A stretch of 5,472 nucleotides of DNA. Source: an uncultured Corynebacterium sp. GTDB lineage: Bacteria; Actinomycetota; Actinomycetes; Mycobacteriales; Mycobacteriaceae. A model generated the notes under the pieces. It was not told the origin of the DNA, did not search any database, and was given only the letters and a program-made list of their open reading frames with translations. This document shows positions 5,122 to 5,472 of this stretch, in pieces. The DNA lies in assembly GCA_915275065.1 (NCBI GenBank), contig CAJZGD010000177.1, positions 1-5,472 on the forward strand, read 5' to 3'. The position numbers were made by a program, and so were the translations under genes. Each line of letters opens with the position of its first letter. Position 1 is the stretch's first letter.

Positions 5122-5472
5122 CTAACTATAGAACGTTCCGCTATTGACCACCCTGTCGTGGTCGTCAAGCAGCTCCCACTTGTACAGGGTGTTTTCGTAC
5201 GCCTTTCCGAGCTTACCGGAGGTTACCGGCCAATCATCCCGCGGCCGGAGCCTGGGGGCGGGGCCGGAATCCGAATCGAGGGGCGTGAGCTGGATGGAGC
5301 ATTGCATGGCGCCACGCTTGTGGTATTTGATCATCATCATGAAATCATCAAATTTATCCAAGTAACTGATGTAATACTTGATGCATCCACCAGCGGAAAC
5401 ATCTGTTTCCTCAATATCCCTCGCGGATGCGACCGGCGTAGCCACAACCATTGTGGCCACAGCCACGGCCCC
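5122..5472 (-). CDS. Small secreted protein of unknown family (5'-partial)
   Basis: I do not recognise the family. The frame is open to the right edge of the window and ends in TAG at 5124-5122. The 116 visible residues begin GAVAVATMVVATPVASA, the hydrophobic core and A-x-A cleavage site of a signal peptide, so the mature protein probably starts at RDIEETDVSAGG and is about 99 residues long. The positively charged start of the signal peptide, and thus the initiation codon, should lie just outside the window; a GTG at 5466 is in frame but would leave no basic n-region. The mature part has two cysteines (visible residues 30 and 58) that could form one disulfide, many aromatic residues (IKYYISYLDKFDDF), a Met-rich MMMIKYHKR stretch, and a C-terminal YKWELLDDHDRVVNSGTF that looks like beta strands. 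It converges on the repeat-protein gene with 18 bases between the stops. Export is well supported; function is unknown. Confidence 0.75.
   Translation of the reverse strand, partial: GAVAVATMVVATPVASARDIEETDVSAGGCIKYYISYLDKFDDFMMMIKYHKRGAMQCSIQLTPLDSDSGPAPRLRPRDDWPVTSGKLGKAYENTLYKWELLDDHDRVVNSGTFYS

Noticed and set aside
1..5472. Mobile elements, CRISPR arrays, tRNA or rRNA genes
   Set aside because: No transposase, direct-repeat array, terminal inverted repeats or cloverleaf structure was seen in the window.

Overview
The window looks like a chromosomal segment from an actinobacterium, most likely a Corynebacterium. The grounds are the order secE-nusG-rplK-rplA, a NusG with a long acidic N-terminal extension, a SecE whose visible N-terminus carries an RPTGKR stretch of the actinobacterial type, moderately high GC, and a secreted protein built from DUF5979-type repeats. 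This assignment rests on recalled family features, not on a database search.

Left part (1-2752) is a core translation, transcription and secretion block, all on the + strand. It holds the end of secE (its start lies outside the window), then an intrinsic terminator, nusG, a 180-base leader with a probable promoter and stacked RNA structures, rplK (L11), a structured 65-base spacer, rplA (L1), and a strong intrinsic terminator. SecE is part of the SecYEG translocon, NusG couples RNA polymerase to the ribosome or Rho, and L11 and L1 form the factor-binding stalk base and the L1 stalk of the 50S subunit. The terminator after secE and the promoter-like sequences before nusG and rplK suggest three transcription units (secE; nusG; rplKA), although read-through is possible. 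L1 represses its own operon in well-studied bacteria. The rplK leader here can form two mutually exclusive hairpins, one of which puts the ribosome-binding region in its loop.

Middle (2753-3108) is a 356-base stretch with no gene I can support. It contains a 91-codon open frame of uncertain status and, at its right end, a probable promoter and a good ribosome-binding site for the next gene.

Right part (3109-5472) is accessory and surface-related. A 664-residue exported protein has six tandem domains of about 100 residues, each with exactly two cysteines in the same two positions (12 cysteines in the mature protein). It has no LPxTG sorting signal and ends in an unusual proline-interrupted hydrophobic tail. 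Converging on it from the right with only 18 bases between the stops is the 3' part of a small secreted protein with two cysteines, whose family I do not recognise. The most interesting material is the architecture of the repeat protein (paired cysteines plus partial Lys/Glu/Asn sets that resemble isopeptide-forming pilin domains) and the rplK leader.
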